A stretch of 8,851 nt of DNA, taken from the NCBI GenBank assembly GCA_934553255.1, contig CAKTEZ010000038.1:1-8851 (forward strand). The letters run 5' to 3'. The translations under genes were made by a program, and so were the position numbers. The notes below the pieces were generated by a model. It ran no database searches, was not told the DNA's origin, and saw only the letters and a list, made by a program, of their open reading frames with translations. Below are positions 1 to 6,548 of this stretch, one piece after another (the first letter of the stretch is position 1; each line of letters begins with the position of its first letter). This DNA comes from an uncultured Oscillospiraceae bacterium (lineage in GTDB: Bacteria > Bacillota > Clostridia > Oscillospirales > Oscillospiraceae).

Positions 1-71
1 GTTAGCTCAGTCGGCAGAGCACCTGCCTTTTAAGCAGGGTGTCCGGGGTTCGAATCCCCGACGAGGCACCA
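1..71 (+). tRNA. tRNA-Lys (anticodon TTT), 5' end cut off by the window edge
   Basis: The cloverleaf can be read directly. The D stem is GCTC (5-8) with GAGC (17-20). The anticodon stem is CCTGC (22-26) with GCAGG (34-38), around a seven-base loop whose anticodon TTT is at 29-31. The variable loop is five bases, and the T stem CGGGG/CCCCG (44-48, 56-60) encloses TTCGAAT. The 3' acceptor strand ACGAGGC is at 61-67, the discriminator A at 68, and CCA is encoded at 69-71. By pairing, the 5' acceptor strand should read GCCTCGT; only its last two bases are inside the window, so five bases are missing. The tRNA decodes AAA/AAG. Its 3' half is also a likely integration target for the neighbouring recombinase. 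Confidence 0.95.
44..71 (+). other. Putative attachment-site core in the tRNA-Lys T arm and 3' end
   Basis: Tyrosine recombinases of phages and ICEs commonly recombine at the T arm and 3' end of a tRNA gene and rebuild that end on integration. A recombinase of this class starts 100 bp downstream, which makes this stretch the natural att candidate. No second copy of the segment is visible elsewhere in the window, so the crossover core is not demonstrated. This is inference from layout only. Confidence 0.35.
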
Positions 72-105
72 AAAAGACCCGCGGCCCATGGCTGCGGGTC
101 TTTTT
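71..105 (+). terminator. Intrinsic terminator of the tRNA-Lys transcript
   Basis: A perfect 12-bp inverted repeat (71-82 with 94-105, AAAAAGACCCGC / GCGGGTCTTTTT) encloses an 11-base loop, and its descending arm ends in five T. It begins on the last A of the tRNA CCA end. It should separate tRNA transcription from the integrase gene, implying that the integrase needs its own promoter between about 105 and 155. The A-run on the ascending arm could allow some bidirectional action. Confidence 0.85.
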
Positions 106-170
106 GCGCGCATCGGCTCCCTCTGTGGTAGACTGTTTCTATTCCAACAGAGACAGAGAGGGGAAACATC

Positions 171-1331
171 ATGCGGAAGACCATCAGGCAAAATCTGGCA
201 TACGACGACAAAAAGCGGATGTACTACGTTACCATGCACTATGGCATGACGCCGGATGGGCGGCGGCTGCGGAGCGTGCAGACCTTTCGACGGATGGAGG
301 ACGCCGAGCGGGCGTTGGCGGAATTTCTGCTGCTTCGCGCGGCGCGCGCCGCGCCGGAGCGGGCGGAGCTTACGCTGGGCGAGTGGTTGGAGCGCTGGCT
401 GCGAGACTTTATCCGGCCGAACCGCGAACGGACGACGGTACACGGCTACGAGGGCATGATCCGCAACCACCTCGTTCCCGCGCTCGGAGGGGTGCGTCTG
501 CGCGCTCTGACGGGCGCACATCTGCAAAGCTATTACGCGGACTGCATGGCGGCGGGACTGTCGCGCAATACCGTGCGTAAGCATCACGTGCTGATGCACA
601 CGGCGCTGGAAGCGGCGGTGCGGCAGGGACTTGTGCGGGAGAATGCGACGCGCTGTGCGCTTCCGCCCGCGCGGGAGCAGCCGCGCCACCGCTATTACGA
701 TACGGAGCAGCTCAACGCGCTGTTCCGCGCCTGCGCGGGAGACCCGCTGGAGGCGCCCATCAAGCTGGCGGGCTATCTTGGGCTGCGGCGCAGCGAGATC
801 TGCGGGCTGAAATGGCGCAGCGTGGATCTGGACGCGCGCGTGATCCGGGTGTGCGAGGTCCGTACCGCCGTGGGCGGACTCGCCATCGAGAAAGCGCCCA
901 AGACTTATTCCTCTCTGCGGCGGCTGGGGTACGGCGGCGTAAGCGACCTGGAGGAGCTGCTCGTGCGGCTCCACCGGGACTGGGAGCGAGCGCGGCGCGC
1001 GTGCGGCGGCTTCAATCCGGAGGGTTATGTTGCCGTTACACCGGAGGGAAAGCCGTGGAGTCCCGACATTCTCGGCAACCGCGTCGCCGCGTTCGTCGCG
1101 GCGCACGACCTGCCGCCCATCTCGCTCCACGGCCTGCGCCACAGCTTTGCCAGCGTCGCCAACAGCCGCAGCGTGCCGATGTTCACCATCTCCAAGGCGC
1201 TCGGCCACAGCTCCACGAGTACCACGAGCGCCGTCTACACGCACCTTTTTGACGAAACGGTGCAGGATGTGGTGAGCGTGGTCGCAGACGCCATCGTGCA
1301 ATGCGGTCAGAGCAGCGCTTCGATGTCGTAG
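171..1331 (+). CDS. Tyrosine recombinase / integrase (phage or ICE type)
   Basis: Site-specific recombinase of 386 residues, a usual length for ICE/prophage integrases and longer than XerC/D. An N-terminal arm-binding region (about 18-53) is followed by a SAM-like core-binding domain (about 67-160) and a catalytic domain (about 172-375). All active-site residues are visible: Arg206 in GLRRSEI, Lys244 in the PKTYSS beta hairpin, His320 and Arg323 in HGLRH, His346 in LGHSS, and the nucleophile Tyr356 in VYTHL. ATG at 171 is preceded by GAGAGGGG at 156-163, which fixes the start. It lies directly downstream of tRNA-Lys and is transcribed away from it, as for an element integrated at that tRNA. 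No excisionase, relaxase or phage gene accompanies it. The last 25 bp overlap the convergent hydrolase gene. The enzyme looks intact; whether it still has an element to move is unknown. Confidence 0.93.
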   Translation: MRKTIRQNLAYDDKKRMYYVTMHYGMTPDGRRLRSVQTFRRMEDAERALAEFLLLRAARAAPERAELTLGEWLERWLRDFIRPNRERTTVHGYEGMIRNHLVPALGGVRLRALTGAHLQSYYADCMAAGLSRNTVRKHHVLMHTALEAAVRQGLVRENATRCALPPAREQPRHRYYDTEQLNALFRACAGDPLEAPIKLAGYLGLRRSEICGLKWRSVDLDARVIRVCEVRTAVGGLAIEKAPKTYSSLRRLGYGGVSDLEELLVRLHRDWERARRACGGFNPEGYVAVTPEGKPWSPDILGNRVAAFVAAHDLPPISLHGLRHSFASVANSRSVPMFTISKALGHSSTSTTSAVYTHLFDETVQDVVSVVADAIVQCGQSSASMS

Positions 1332-2590
1332 AGCGCAGAGAGGACGGCCCAGTTCTGCGGGAACGGACGCATGAGGCTCCAGTACCCCACTCCTTGCAGA
1401 CCATATTCGTCCACCAGACGCAGCTTGGCCTCGATGCTGCGCGCGTCCTCGAACCAGACGATATGCCCCTGTCCGGAGGGGTCGGCGTAGGTATAGTAGG
1501 GCGCTTGCGCGGTTTCGTCGTAGAGGATCTCCGCGCCGACGCGCACCGCCTGCTCGACCGCCTGCGTCGGCGAGACGGACTGCGCCTGTGTGCCGCCCTG
1601 CACGAAGGGCAATGGCCAGTCGTAGCCGTAGAGCGGCACGCCGAGGAAAATGCGCGCGGGGTCGATCTCCGTTACGGCGTAGTCCAACACGGCGCGCACC
1701 TGAGGCAGCGGCGCGACCGCCATCGGCGGACCGTAGGTGTAGCCCCACTCATAGGTCATGAGAAAGACGGCGTTCGCGGCCTGACCGAGCAGAGCGTAAT
1801 CGTGCGCCTCGTAGAGCAGGCCGCGCTGCACCGCGCTCGTTTTGGGCGCGAGCGCGACGATGACCGGATAGCCGAGCGAGTTGAGGGTCTCGCGCAGGCG
1901 CGTGATGAACGCGGCATAGGCCTCGCGCTCGTGCGGCTGGACATACTCAAAGTCCACATCCAGTCCATAAAAGCCTTTCTCCCGCAGGGTTTGCAGGATA
2001 TTCTGCGTCAGCGCTTCCTGAAGCGCTCCGTCGGCAAGGAGCGCGGACGAGCGTTCGTTGGAGAAGCGGCCCTCCTCGGTCAGCGTGGAGAGGTGCAGCA
2101 GCGCCGCGGCCCGCTGCCGTCCGGCGGCGGCGAGCAGCCGCCCGTCGTCCAACGGGACGAGCGCGCCGGTCTCCGTGAAGCCGTAGGTGAAGGGCGTGAG
2201 GTAGGTGAGATAGGGCAGCGCAGCGTTCAGCAGTACACCGTCGATGGAGGGATAAGCGTAGGCGTTGACGCCGACGGTACGCAGCGGTGTGTCTGCGTAG
2301 GCAAGGACCAGCGTCTGCCCGACCGCCAGCTCGCTGCGCCCGTTGAGGGCAAAATTGTTCTGGTGCAGCTGCCGCACGCTCAGCCCGTAGCGCCGCGCAA
2401 TGCCGTGGAGCGTTTCGCCCGCCGAAACGGTGTGTACCTCGGTGGGAATGCGGATAACGAGCGTCTGCCCAACGGCGAGCGGCGTTTTCTCCGCGATGCC
2501 GTTCAGGCCCGCGAGAAGCTCCGGCGGAACGCCGTACTGCGCGGCGACGGAGCGCAGGCTCTCGCCCGCGCGGACAATGTGAATGGTCAT
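1307..2590 (-). CDS. LysM-LysM glycoside hydrolase family 18, SleL/YaaH-like spore cortex hydrolase
   Basis: Predicted N-acetylglucosaminidase acting on spore cortex peptidoglycan, 427 residues. Two LysM repeats (about 3-47 and 52-96, each with the GQTL core near its end) would bind peptidoglycan. They are followed by a GH18 TIM barrel from about 104 to the end. The catalytic stretch YGLDVDFEYV carries Asp211, Asp213 and the expected acid Glu215; the first Asp of the chitinase DxxDxDxE signature is Tyr208 here, as I recall for SleL/YaaH-type enzymes. The MTYEWGYTYGPP and GVPLYGYDW stretches are also typical of that group. There is no signal peptide, as for the spore-coat-associated relatives. 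ATG at 2590 follows GAGGTGAT with about six bases spacing. It is divergent from the DUF362 gene across 120 bp and convergent with the integrase. No convincing sigma-A promoter precedes it, which fits forespore or mother-cell control but does not prove it. Confidence 0.9.
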   Translation of the reverse strand: MTIHIVRAGESLRSVAAQYGVPPELLAGLNGIAEKTPLAVGQTLVIRIPTEVHTVSAGETLHGIARRYGLSVRQLHQNNFALNGRSELAVGQTLVLAYADTPLRTVGVNAYAYPSIDGVLLNAALPYLTYLTPFTYGFTETGALVPLDDGRLLAAAGRQRAAALLHLSTLTEEGRFSNERSSALLADGALQEALTQNILQTLREKGFYGLDVDFEYVQPHEREAYAAFITRLRETLNSLGYPVIVALAPKTSAVQRGLLYEAHDYALLGQAANAVFLMTYEWGYTYGPPMAVAPLPQVRAVLDYAVTEIDPARIFLGVPLYGYDWPLPFVQGGTQAQSVSPTQAVEQAVRVGAEILYDETAQAPYYTYADPSGQGHIVWFEDARSIEAKLRLVDEYGLQGVGYWSLMRPFPQNWAVLSALYDIEALL

Positions 2591-2638
2591 GGTCGATCAC
2601 CTCGGAGAAGCCTATGCGCGCCGTGTGCGGATTTTTCC

Positions 2639-2667
2639 TTGCAATGGCGCAGCACGGCGGATATAAT
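2639..2667 (+). promoter_or_regulatory. Sigma-A promoter of the DUF362-pyridoxal kinase unit
   Basis: The -35 box TTGCAA (2639-2644) and a perfect -10 box TATAAT (2662-2667) are separated by exactly 17 bp. Transcription would start near 2674, giving a leader of about 37 bases that contains the ribosome binding site at 2695-2702. It lies in the 120-bp gap between divergent genes and reads toward the DUF362 gene. Confidence 0.85.
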
Positions 2668-2710
2668 AAGACCTGCTAAGAAAAAGATCATACTGAGGAG
2701 GAACGAAGCT

Positions 2711-3832
2711 ATGGAAAAATCCAAGGTTTACTTCGCCAGCCTGCGTATGCCGGAAGGCAAGAGCGCGCTGGACAAGCTGGACCGCCTGCTGGACAAGGCG
2801 GGCTTTGACCAGATCGATTTCGACGGCAAGTTCGTCGCCATTAAAATTCACTTCGGCGAGCCGGGCAACCTGAGCTTCCTGCGCCCGAACTGGGCGCGCG
2901 TCGTGACGGACGCGGTGAAGCGCCGCGGCGGCAAGCCGTTCCTCACCGACTGCAACACGCTTTACGCCGGCCGCCGCAAGAACGCGCTGGAGCATCTGGA
3001 AAGCGCGGAGGAGAACGGCTTTTCCCCGCTCTCGACCGGCTGCCAGCTCATCATCGCCGACGGCCTGAAGGGAACAGACGAGGCGCTCGTCCCGCTGGAG
3101 GGGACGACCTATGTGAAGGAGGCCAAGATCGGCCGCGCCATCATGGACGCCGATATCATCATCAGCCTGAGCCATTTCAAGGGCCACGAGGCTACCGGCT
3201 TCGGCGGCGCAATGAAGAACCTCGGTATGGGCTGCGGCAGCCGTGCGGGAAAGATGGAGCAGCACAACGCGGGCAAGCCGGAGGTCAACGAAAGAAAGTG
3301 CCGCGCCTGCCACGCCTGCGCGAGAAGCTGCGGACAGGACGCCATCGATTTTTCCTCCGGCAAGGCGCACATCGACCACGAGAAATGCGTCGGCTGCGGC
3401 CGCTGTCTCGGCGCGTGCAACTTTGACGCGATCTTCAACCGCAACGACGACACGCTGGAGGCCCTGTGCATGAAGATGGCGGAGTACACGCTCGCCGTGG
3501 TCAAGGACCGCCCGCAGTTTCACATCTCCATCGCCAAGGACATTTCGCCGTTCTGCGACTGCTACGGCGGCAACGATGTTCCCGTTGTTCCCGATGTCGG
3601 AATGTTTGCGAGCTTTGACCCCGTCGCCATCGATCAGGCCTGCGCCGACAGGTGCAACGCGGAGACTCCCGTGGCGGACAGCTACCTTACCGATATGCTG
3701 CACAAGCACGAATGCGCGCACCACGACCATTTCAGCGTCATGCACCCCGGTACGAACTGGGAGGTCACGCTCGACCACGCCGAGAAGCTCGGCATCGGCA
3801 CACGGCAGTATGAGCTGATCGAGGTCAAGTAA
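2711..3832 (+). CDS. DUF362 protein with two [4Fe-4S] ferredoxin motifs
   Basis: A 373-residue cytoplasmic iron-sulfur protein of the DUF362 family; its biochemical function is not established. The DUF362 domain fills about 1-185 and resumes after a ferredoxin insert. The insert has two CxxCxxCxxxC motifs, Cys197/200/203/207 and Cys226/229/232/236, which should bind two [4Fe-4S] clusters and mark it as an electron carrier or redox subunit. The stretch FCDCYGGNDVP with Cys282 and Cys284, and the SFDPVAIDQA stretch, are characteristic of the family. A His-rich tail (His331, 333, 337, 338, 340, 345 with Cys335) could bind a metal; that is inference. The frame stays open far upstream, but ATG 2711 is the start: GAGGAGGA at 2695-2702 sits eight bases before it, and the promoter lies just upstream. 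It is followed 23 bp later by the PLP kinase in the same transcript. There is no signal peptide or membrane segment. Confidence 0.92.
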   Translation: MEKSKVYFASLRMPEGKSALDKLDRLLDKAGFDQIDFDGKFVAIKIHFGEPGNLSFLRPNWARVVTDAVKRRGGKPFLTDCNTLYAGRRKNALEHLESAEENGFSPLSTGCQLIIADGLKGTDEALVPLEGTTYVKEAKIGRAIMDADIIISLSHFKGHEATGFGGAMKNLGMGCGSRAGKMEQHNAGKPEVNERKCRACHACARSCGQDAIDFSSGKAHIDHEKCVGCGRCLGACNFDAIFNRNDDTLEALCMKMAEYTLAVVKDRPQFHISIAKDISPFCDCYGGNDVPVVPDVGMFASFDPVAIDQACADRCNAETPVADSYLTDMLHKHECAHHDHFSVMHPGTNWEVTLDHAEKLGIGTRQYELIEVK

Positions 3833-3855
3833 CGAAAAAGGAGTCGTTTGTTTCC

Positions 3856-4704
3856 ATGCCAACCCCAAGAGTTGCCGCCATTCACGACCTGTCCGGCTTC
3901 GGCCGCTGCTCGCTGACCGTCGCCATTCCGGTCCTGAGCGCGATGGGCGTGCAGTGCTGCCCGCTGCCGACCGCTCTGCTTTCCACGCACACCGGCGGCT
4001 TTGAGGATTACACTTTCCTCGACCTGACGGACGAAATGCCGAAGATCGCCGCGCACTGGGCGGCGCTTGGGCTGCGCTTTGACGCGGTCTATACCGGCTT
4101 TATGGGCAGCGGAGCGCAGATGGACCTTGCGGCGGATTTCGTGCGGACCTTCCGCCGCGACGGCTCGACGATCTTCGTCTGCGACCCCGTGATGGGCGAC
4201 CACGGGAAGATCTACAAGACCTATACGCCCGATATGTGCGCGGGCATGACGCGGCTCGCGGCGTTGGCAGATGTTATCACGCCGAACCTTACGGAGGCGG
4301 CGGTGCTGCTCGGCGAGGACCATTCGTTTGCCGCGCTGCCGCGCGGCGAGGGGGAATACCGCGCCGCCGTTGAGCGCCTGAGCCTCGGCGGGACGCGAAG
4401 CGTGGTGCTGACCGGCGTATCGCTCCGCAAGGGCGAGATCGGCGCGTGTCTCTACGACCGTACGGAGGGCGCGGCGGCGTTCGTGTTCGACGAATTCGTC
4501 GGCAAGGAGTTTCACGGCACGGGCGATGTGTTTTCGTCCGTCCTCACCGGCGCGCTCGTCAAGGGCGAGAGCCTGCGTGAGGCGGTGCGGCTGGCGGAGG
4601 CCTTCGTGCGCGAATGCGCGCTCCACACGCTGCCGCAGAAGCTGCCCGCCCGCGAGGGCGTGGACTTCGAGCCGGTCCTCTGGAAGCTGCACGGGGGACT
4701 GTGA
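3856..4704 (+). CDS. Pyridoxal/pyridoxamine kinase (PdxK/PdxY-like, ribokinase fold)
   Basis: ATP-dependent kinase of 282 residues that phosphorylates the 5'-hydroxyl of pyridoxal, pyridoxamine or pyridoxine in the vitamin B6 salvage route to PLP. Visible signatures are the N-terminal HDLSGFGRCSL with Ser13 in the vitamer-binding position, CDPVMGDHGKIY (109-120), the ITPNLTEAAVLLG strand and loop (141-153), and the ribokinase anion-hole motif GTGD (221-224) with catalytic Asp224 followed by FSSVLTGAL. Length and motif order match PdxY-type enzymes. ATG 3856 is preceded by AAAAAGGAG (3835-3843), a strong site at somewhat long spacing (12 bases). It lies 23 bp behind the DUF362 gene with no promoter between, so the two are cotranscribed. 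Hydroxymethylpyrimidine kinase (ThiD) is the main alternative in this superfamily; the PdxY-like motifs make that less likely. The gene symbol is left blank because pdxK and pdxY cannot be told apart by eye. Confidence 0.88.
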   Translation: MPTPRVAAIHDLSGFGRCSLTVAIPVLSAMGVQCCPLPTALLSTHTGGFEDYTFLDLTDEMPKIAAHWAALGLRFDAVYTGFMGSGAQMDLAADFVRTFRRDGSTIFVCDPVMGDHGKIYKTYTPDMCAGMTRLAALADVITPNLTEAAVLLGEDHSFAALPRGEGEYRAAVERLSLGGTRSVVLTGVSLRKGEIGACLYDRTEGAAAFVFDEFVGKEFHGTGDVFSSVLTGALVKGESLREAVRLAEAFVRECALHTLPQKLPAREGVDFEPVLWKLHGGL

Positions 4705-4711
4705 CCCACGA

Positions 4712-4758
4712 GAAAAATACAAGGGAGGGCATTCCGAACGGAATGCCCTCCCTTGTAT
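4712..4758 (-). terminator. Strong intrinsic terminator of mrp, between convergent genes
   Basis: A perfect 20-bp inverted repeat (4717-4736 with 4739-4758) has only AA at its centre. In RNA the central CCGAACGG probably leaves a GAAC tetraloop. Read on the minus strand, the hairpin is followed by a run of five T (complement of the A-run 4713-4717), so it terminates mrp, whose stop codon lies 18 bp upstream. Read on the plus strand the A-run precedes the hairpin and no T-run follows, so termination of the PLP-kinase transcript here would be weaker, although the hairpin itself could stabilise that mRNA 3' end. Confidence 0.9.
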
Positions 4759-4775
4759 ACAGGCGGCAGATAAGG

Positions 4776-5597
4776 TCAGCGCGCCTCCAGCGCGGTGGCG
4801 GTGTCGGCGAGCCAGTCGCCGTGAAAGTCCTCGATGCGGCCCTCGTCCGCGAGCGCGGCAAGCTGCGGGTCGATGGGCATTTGTGCAAGCAGCGGGATCC
4901 CGTGCTTTTTCGCGGCCTCGGCGCACTTGCCTTCGCCGAACAGGTAGATCTTCCTTCCGCAGTCGGGACAGACGAGGTAGCTCATGTTCTCGACAAGGCC
5001 GACGATGGGAACGGCCATCTTCTCCGCCATTTTGACCGCCTTCTCCACCACCATGCCGACCAGCTCCTGCGGGGAGGCGACGACCACGATGCCGGAGAGG
5101 GGAATGGACTGGAATACGCTCAGCGTCACATCGCCGGTTCCCGGCGGCATATCGACGAGCAGGTAATCCACATCCCAGAGCACGTCGGTCCAGAACTGCG
5201 TGACTACACCGCCGATGACCGGACCGCGCCAGATCACGGGGTCGGTCTCGTCGTCGAGCAGGAGGTTGATGGACATGACCTCGATGCCCGTCGCGCTGCG
5301 GCAGGGCAGAAGCGCATTCTCCGTGCCGACAGCCTTGTCATGCATACCGAACGCTTTGGGAATGGAGGGGCCGGTAATGTCGGCATCGAGAACGCCGACG
5401 CGGTATCCCTTGCGGCGCAGGCTGACGGCAAGCTGGCTCGTGACCATCGACTTGCCGACGCCGCCCTTGCCGGACACGACGCCGAACACCTTGCCGATGT
5501 GCGAATCGGCATGGGGCATTTTCAGAAAGGACTGGGGACTGGTGCGCTCGCCGCAGCTTTCGCCGCAGGTCGAGCAGTTGTGGGTGCATTCACTCAT
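4776..5597 (-). CDS. mrp: Mrp/ApbC/Nbp35-family P-loop ATPase, Fe-S cluster carrier
   Basis: A 273-residue cytoplasmic ATPase of the SIMIBI class, predicted to carry and transfer [4Fe-4S] clusters to apoproteins. The deviant Walker A GKGGVGKS is at 43-50, switch region DADITGPSIPK at 71-81, and VDMPPGTGD at 148-156. The conserved C-terminal CxxC is Cys210/Cys213, the residues that bridge a cluster between two monomers in the family. At the very N-terminus an additional cluster of cysteines, Cys4, Cys8, Cys11 and Cys15 (CxxxCxxCxxxC), recalls the N-terminal cluster of eukaryotic Nbp35 and is common in clostridial Mrp proteins. It lacks the DUF59 domain found in front of many bacterial Mrp proteins. 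ATG 5597 follows AAAGGAG at about 11 bases. It has its own promoter at 5634-5662 and a strong terminator 18 bp past the stop. Confidence 0.93.
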   Translation of the reverse strand: MSECTHNCSTCGESCGERTSPQSFLKMPHADSHIGKVFGVVSGKGGVGKSMVTSQLAVSLRRKGYRVGVLDADITGPSIPKAFGMHDKAVGTENALLPCRSATGIEVMSINLLLDDETDPVIWRGPVIGGVVTQFWTDVLWDVDYLLVDMPPGTGDVTLSVFQSIPLSGIVVVASPQELVGMVVEKAVKMAEKMAVPIVGLVENMSYLVCPDCGRKIYLFGEGKCAEAAKKHGIPLLAQMPIDPQLAALADEGRIEDFHGDWLADTATALEAR

Positions 5598-5633
5598 GGC
5601 GCTGCACGCTCCTTTGCTGTTGGTGTTGAATTT

Positions 5634-5662
5634 AGTGTATACCGAATGGCGCGGGAAGTCAA
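5634..5662 (-). promoter_or_regulatory. Sigma-A promoter of mrp
   Basis: On the minus strand TTGACT (complement of 5657-5662) and TACACT (complement of 5634-5639) are separated by 17 bp. The start of transcription would be near 5627, giving a leader of about 30 bases with the AAAGGAG ribosome site. The -35 box sits 10 bp beyond the stop codon of the upstream CmpB-type gene, so mrp can be expressed separately, though read-through is also possible because no terminator intervenes. Confidence 0.8.
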
Positions 5663-5672
5663 TCGACCGGAG

Positions 5673-6512
5673 TCACTTCCTGTCGCGGCGCGGGCTGTAG
5701 ACGCTCTTGAGCTGCTCCAGTTCGGCCTCGTTCTCGGCAAGGCGGGCGCGGATACCGGCGAGCAGCTCCTCGCGCGCGGCCTTGAGTTGGGGATGGGAGT
5801 GGAGCAGGCGGCGCTCGAAGATGTCGGCGCCGTCGCGCAGGGCGCGGGCGCGGGAGAGCGCTTCGAGACGGCGCTCGGCATTGCGCTCCTGACTTTCCTC
5901 GCGCTTTTCGGCGACGAAGTCCTTCAGCTCGCTCTGCAGGTCGCGCAGCTTGCCCATCTGGGCGCTGAGCTGAATGGCGCTGCGGACGGAGAGCGTGGTA
6001 TCGGTGAGATAGATGCCGCAGATGAACGAGGCCAGCGGCACGATCACCGCGCTGCCGAGACCGAGAATGTGCGCCCACAGCCATGGGTGGACCACATGGC
6101 ACAGCAGCACGCAGGCAAGACCGAAGCAGGTGGAATTGAGCAGGCACACGCGGCCGTTGATCTGGAATTTATAGTGGGAGTAATCCCACCAGCGCATATG
6201 GAAGAGCTTTTCCATCAGCCAGCTGGTGAAGTATTCCAGAACGCTCGTGAGCAACGCGCCGAACAGGAAGGTCAAAAACGGGTTCCGGAAGCCGCCGCGC
6301 AGAGCGTAAAGCACCAGCAGCGCGCCGTGACCGTAGATGGGGCAGAGAAAACCGTTCAAAAAGCCCCGCTTTTCGCACAGGCGGCCCTTGGGTATAGAGC
6401 AGTAGAGCATTTCACCGCACCAGCCGAGCGTGCTGTAGGCGATGAAAAGCAGGAAGAGGGCGCAGCCCTCCTCGAAGGTCTGCGGAAGGGGCAGCGGAGT
6501 GAGAGTGGACAT
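5673..6512 (-). CDS. CmpB-type integral membrane protein ('putative ABC transporter permease' family)
   Basis: A 279-residue membrane protein resembling the PF06541/DUF1113 group, which databases label as ABC-transporter permease although no transport substrate is known. About five hydrophobic helices are visible (roughly 15-37, 57-71, 78-97, 122-143, 147-169). The family hallmark MEKLFHMRWWDYSHYKFQINGR is split between the end of helix 3 and the following loop (about 100-121). After the last helix a hydrophilic, Glu/Arg-rich tail of roughly 95 residues (185-279) has the heptad look of a coiled coil. The start is chosen at 6512 because AGGAG sits 10 bases upstream; an in-frame ATG at 6521 lies one base from that AGGAG and is too close. 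No ATP-binding ABC subunit is adjacent, so the permease label is doubtful. It is 73 bp downstream of the SMC-like gene and has its own promoter. Confidence 0.85.
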   Translation of the reverse strand: MSTLTPLPLPQTFEEGCALFLLFIAYSTLGWCGEMLYCSIPKGRLCEKRGFLNGFLCPIYGHGALLVLYALRGGFRNPFLTFLFGALLTSVLEYFTSWLMEKLFHMRWWDYSHYKFQINGRVCLLNSTCFGLACVLLCHVVHPWLWAHILGLGSAVIVPLASFICGIYLTDTTLSVRSAIQLSAQMGKLRDLQSELKDFVAEKREESQERNAERRLEALSRARALRDGADIFERRLLHSHPQLKAAREELLAGIRARLAENEAELEQLKSVYSPRRDRK

Positions 6513-6548
6513 GGGGATCATTCTCCTGATGTGATCTATTTTGTGTGT

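Noticed and set aside
104..134. TTGCGC-19-TAGACT as the integrase promoter
   Set aside because: Both boxes are weak and the spacer is 19 bp; the -35 would lie in the T-run of the tRNA terminator. A promoter must exist nearby, but this one is not supported.
30..1748. Long open frame on the minus strand opposite the integrase
   Set aside because: It is the antisense shadow of a GC-rich gene, with Arg/Ala-rich low-complexity translation, no family motifs, and an overlap with two well-supported genes.
2609..2617. Minus-strand GCATAGGCT as a sporulation sigma-K-like -10 box for the GH18 gene
   Set aside because: It matches the GCATAnnnT pattern, but no AC-type -35 lies 16-17 bp upstream and transcription would start inside or beyond the ribosome site.
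1301..2710. Upstream extension of the DUF362 frame by 470 codons
   Set aside because: The extension lies antisense to the GH18 gene and has no recognisable domain. The ribosome site and promoter immediately before 2711 define the true start.
2612..3868. Long minus-strand frame opposite the DUF362 gene
   Set aside because: Shadow of a gene with clear ferredoxin motifs; no ribosome site and no sensible protein.
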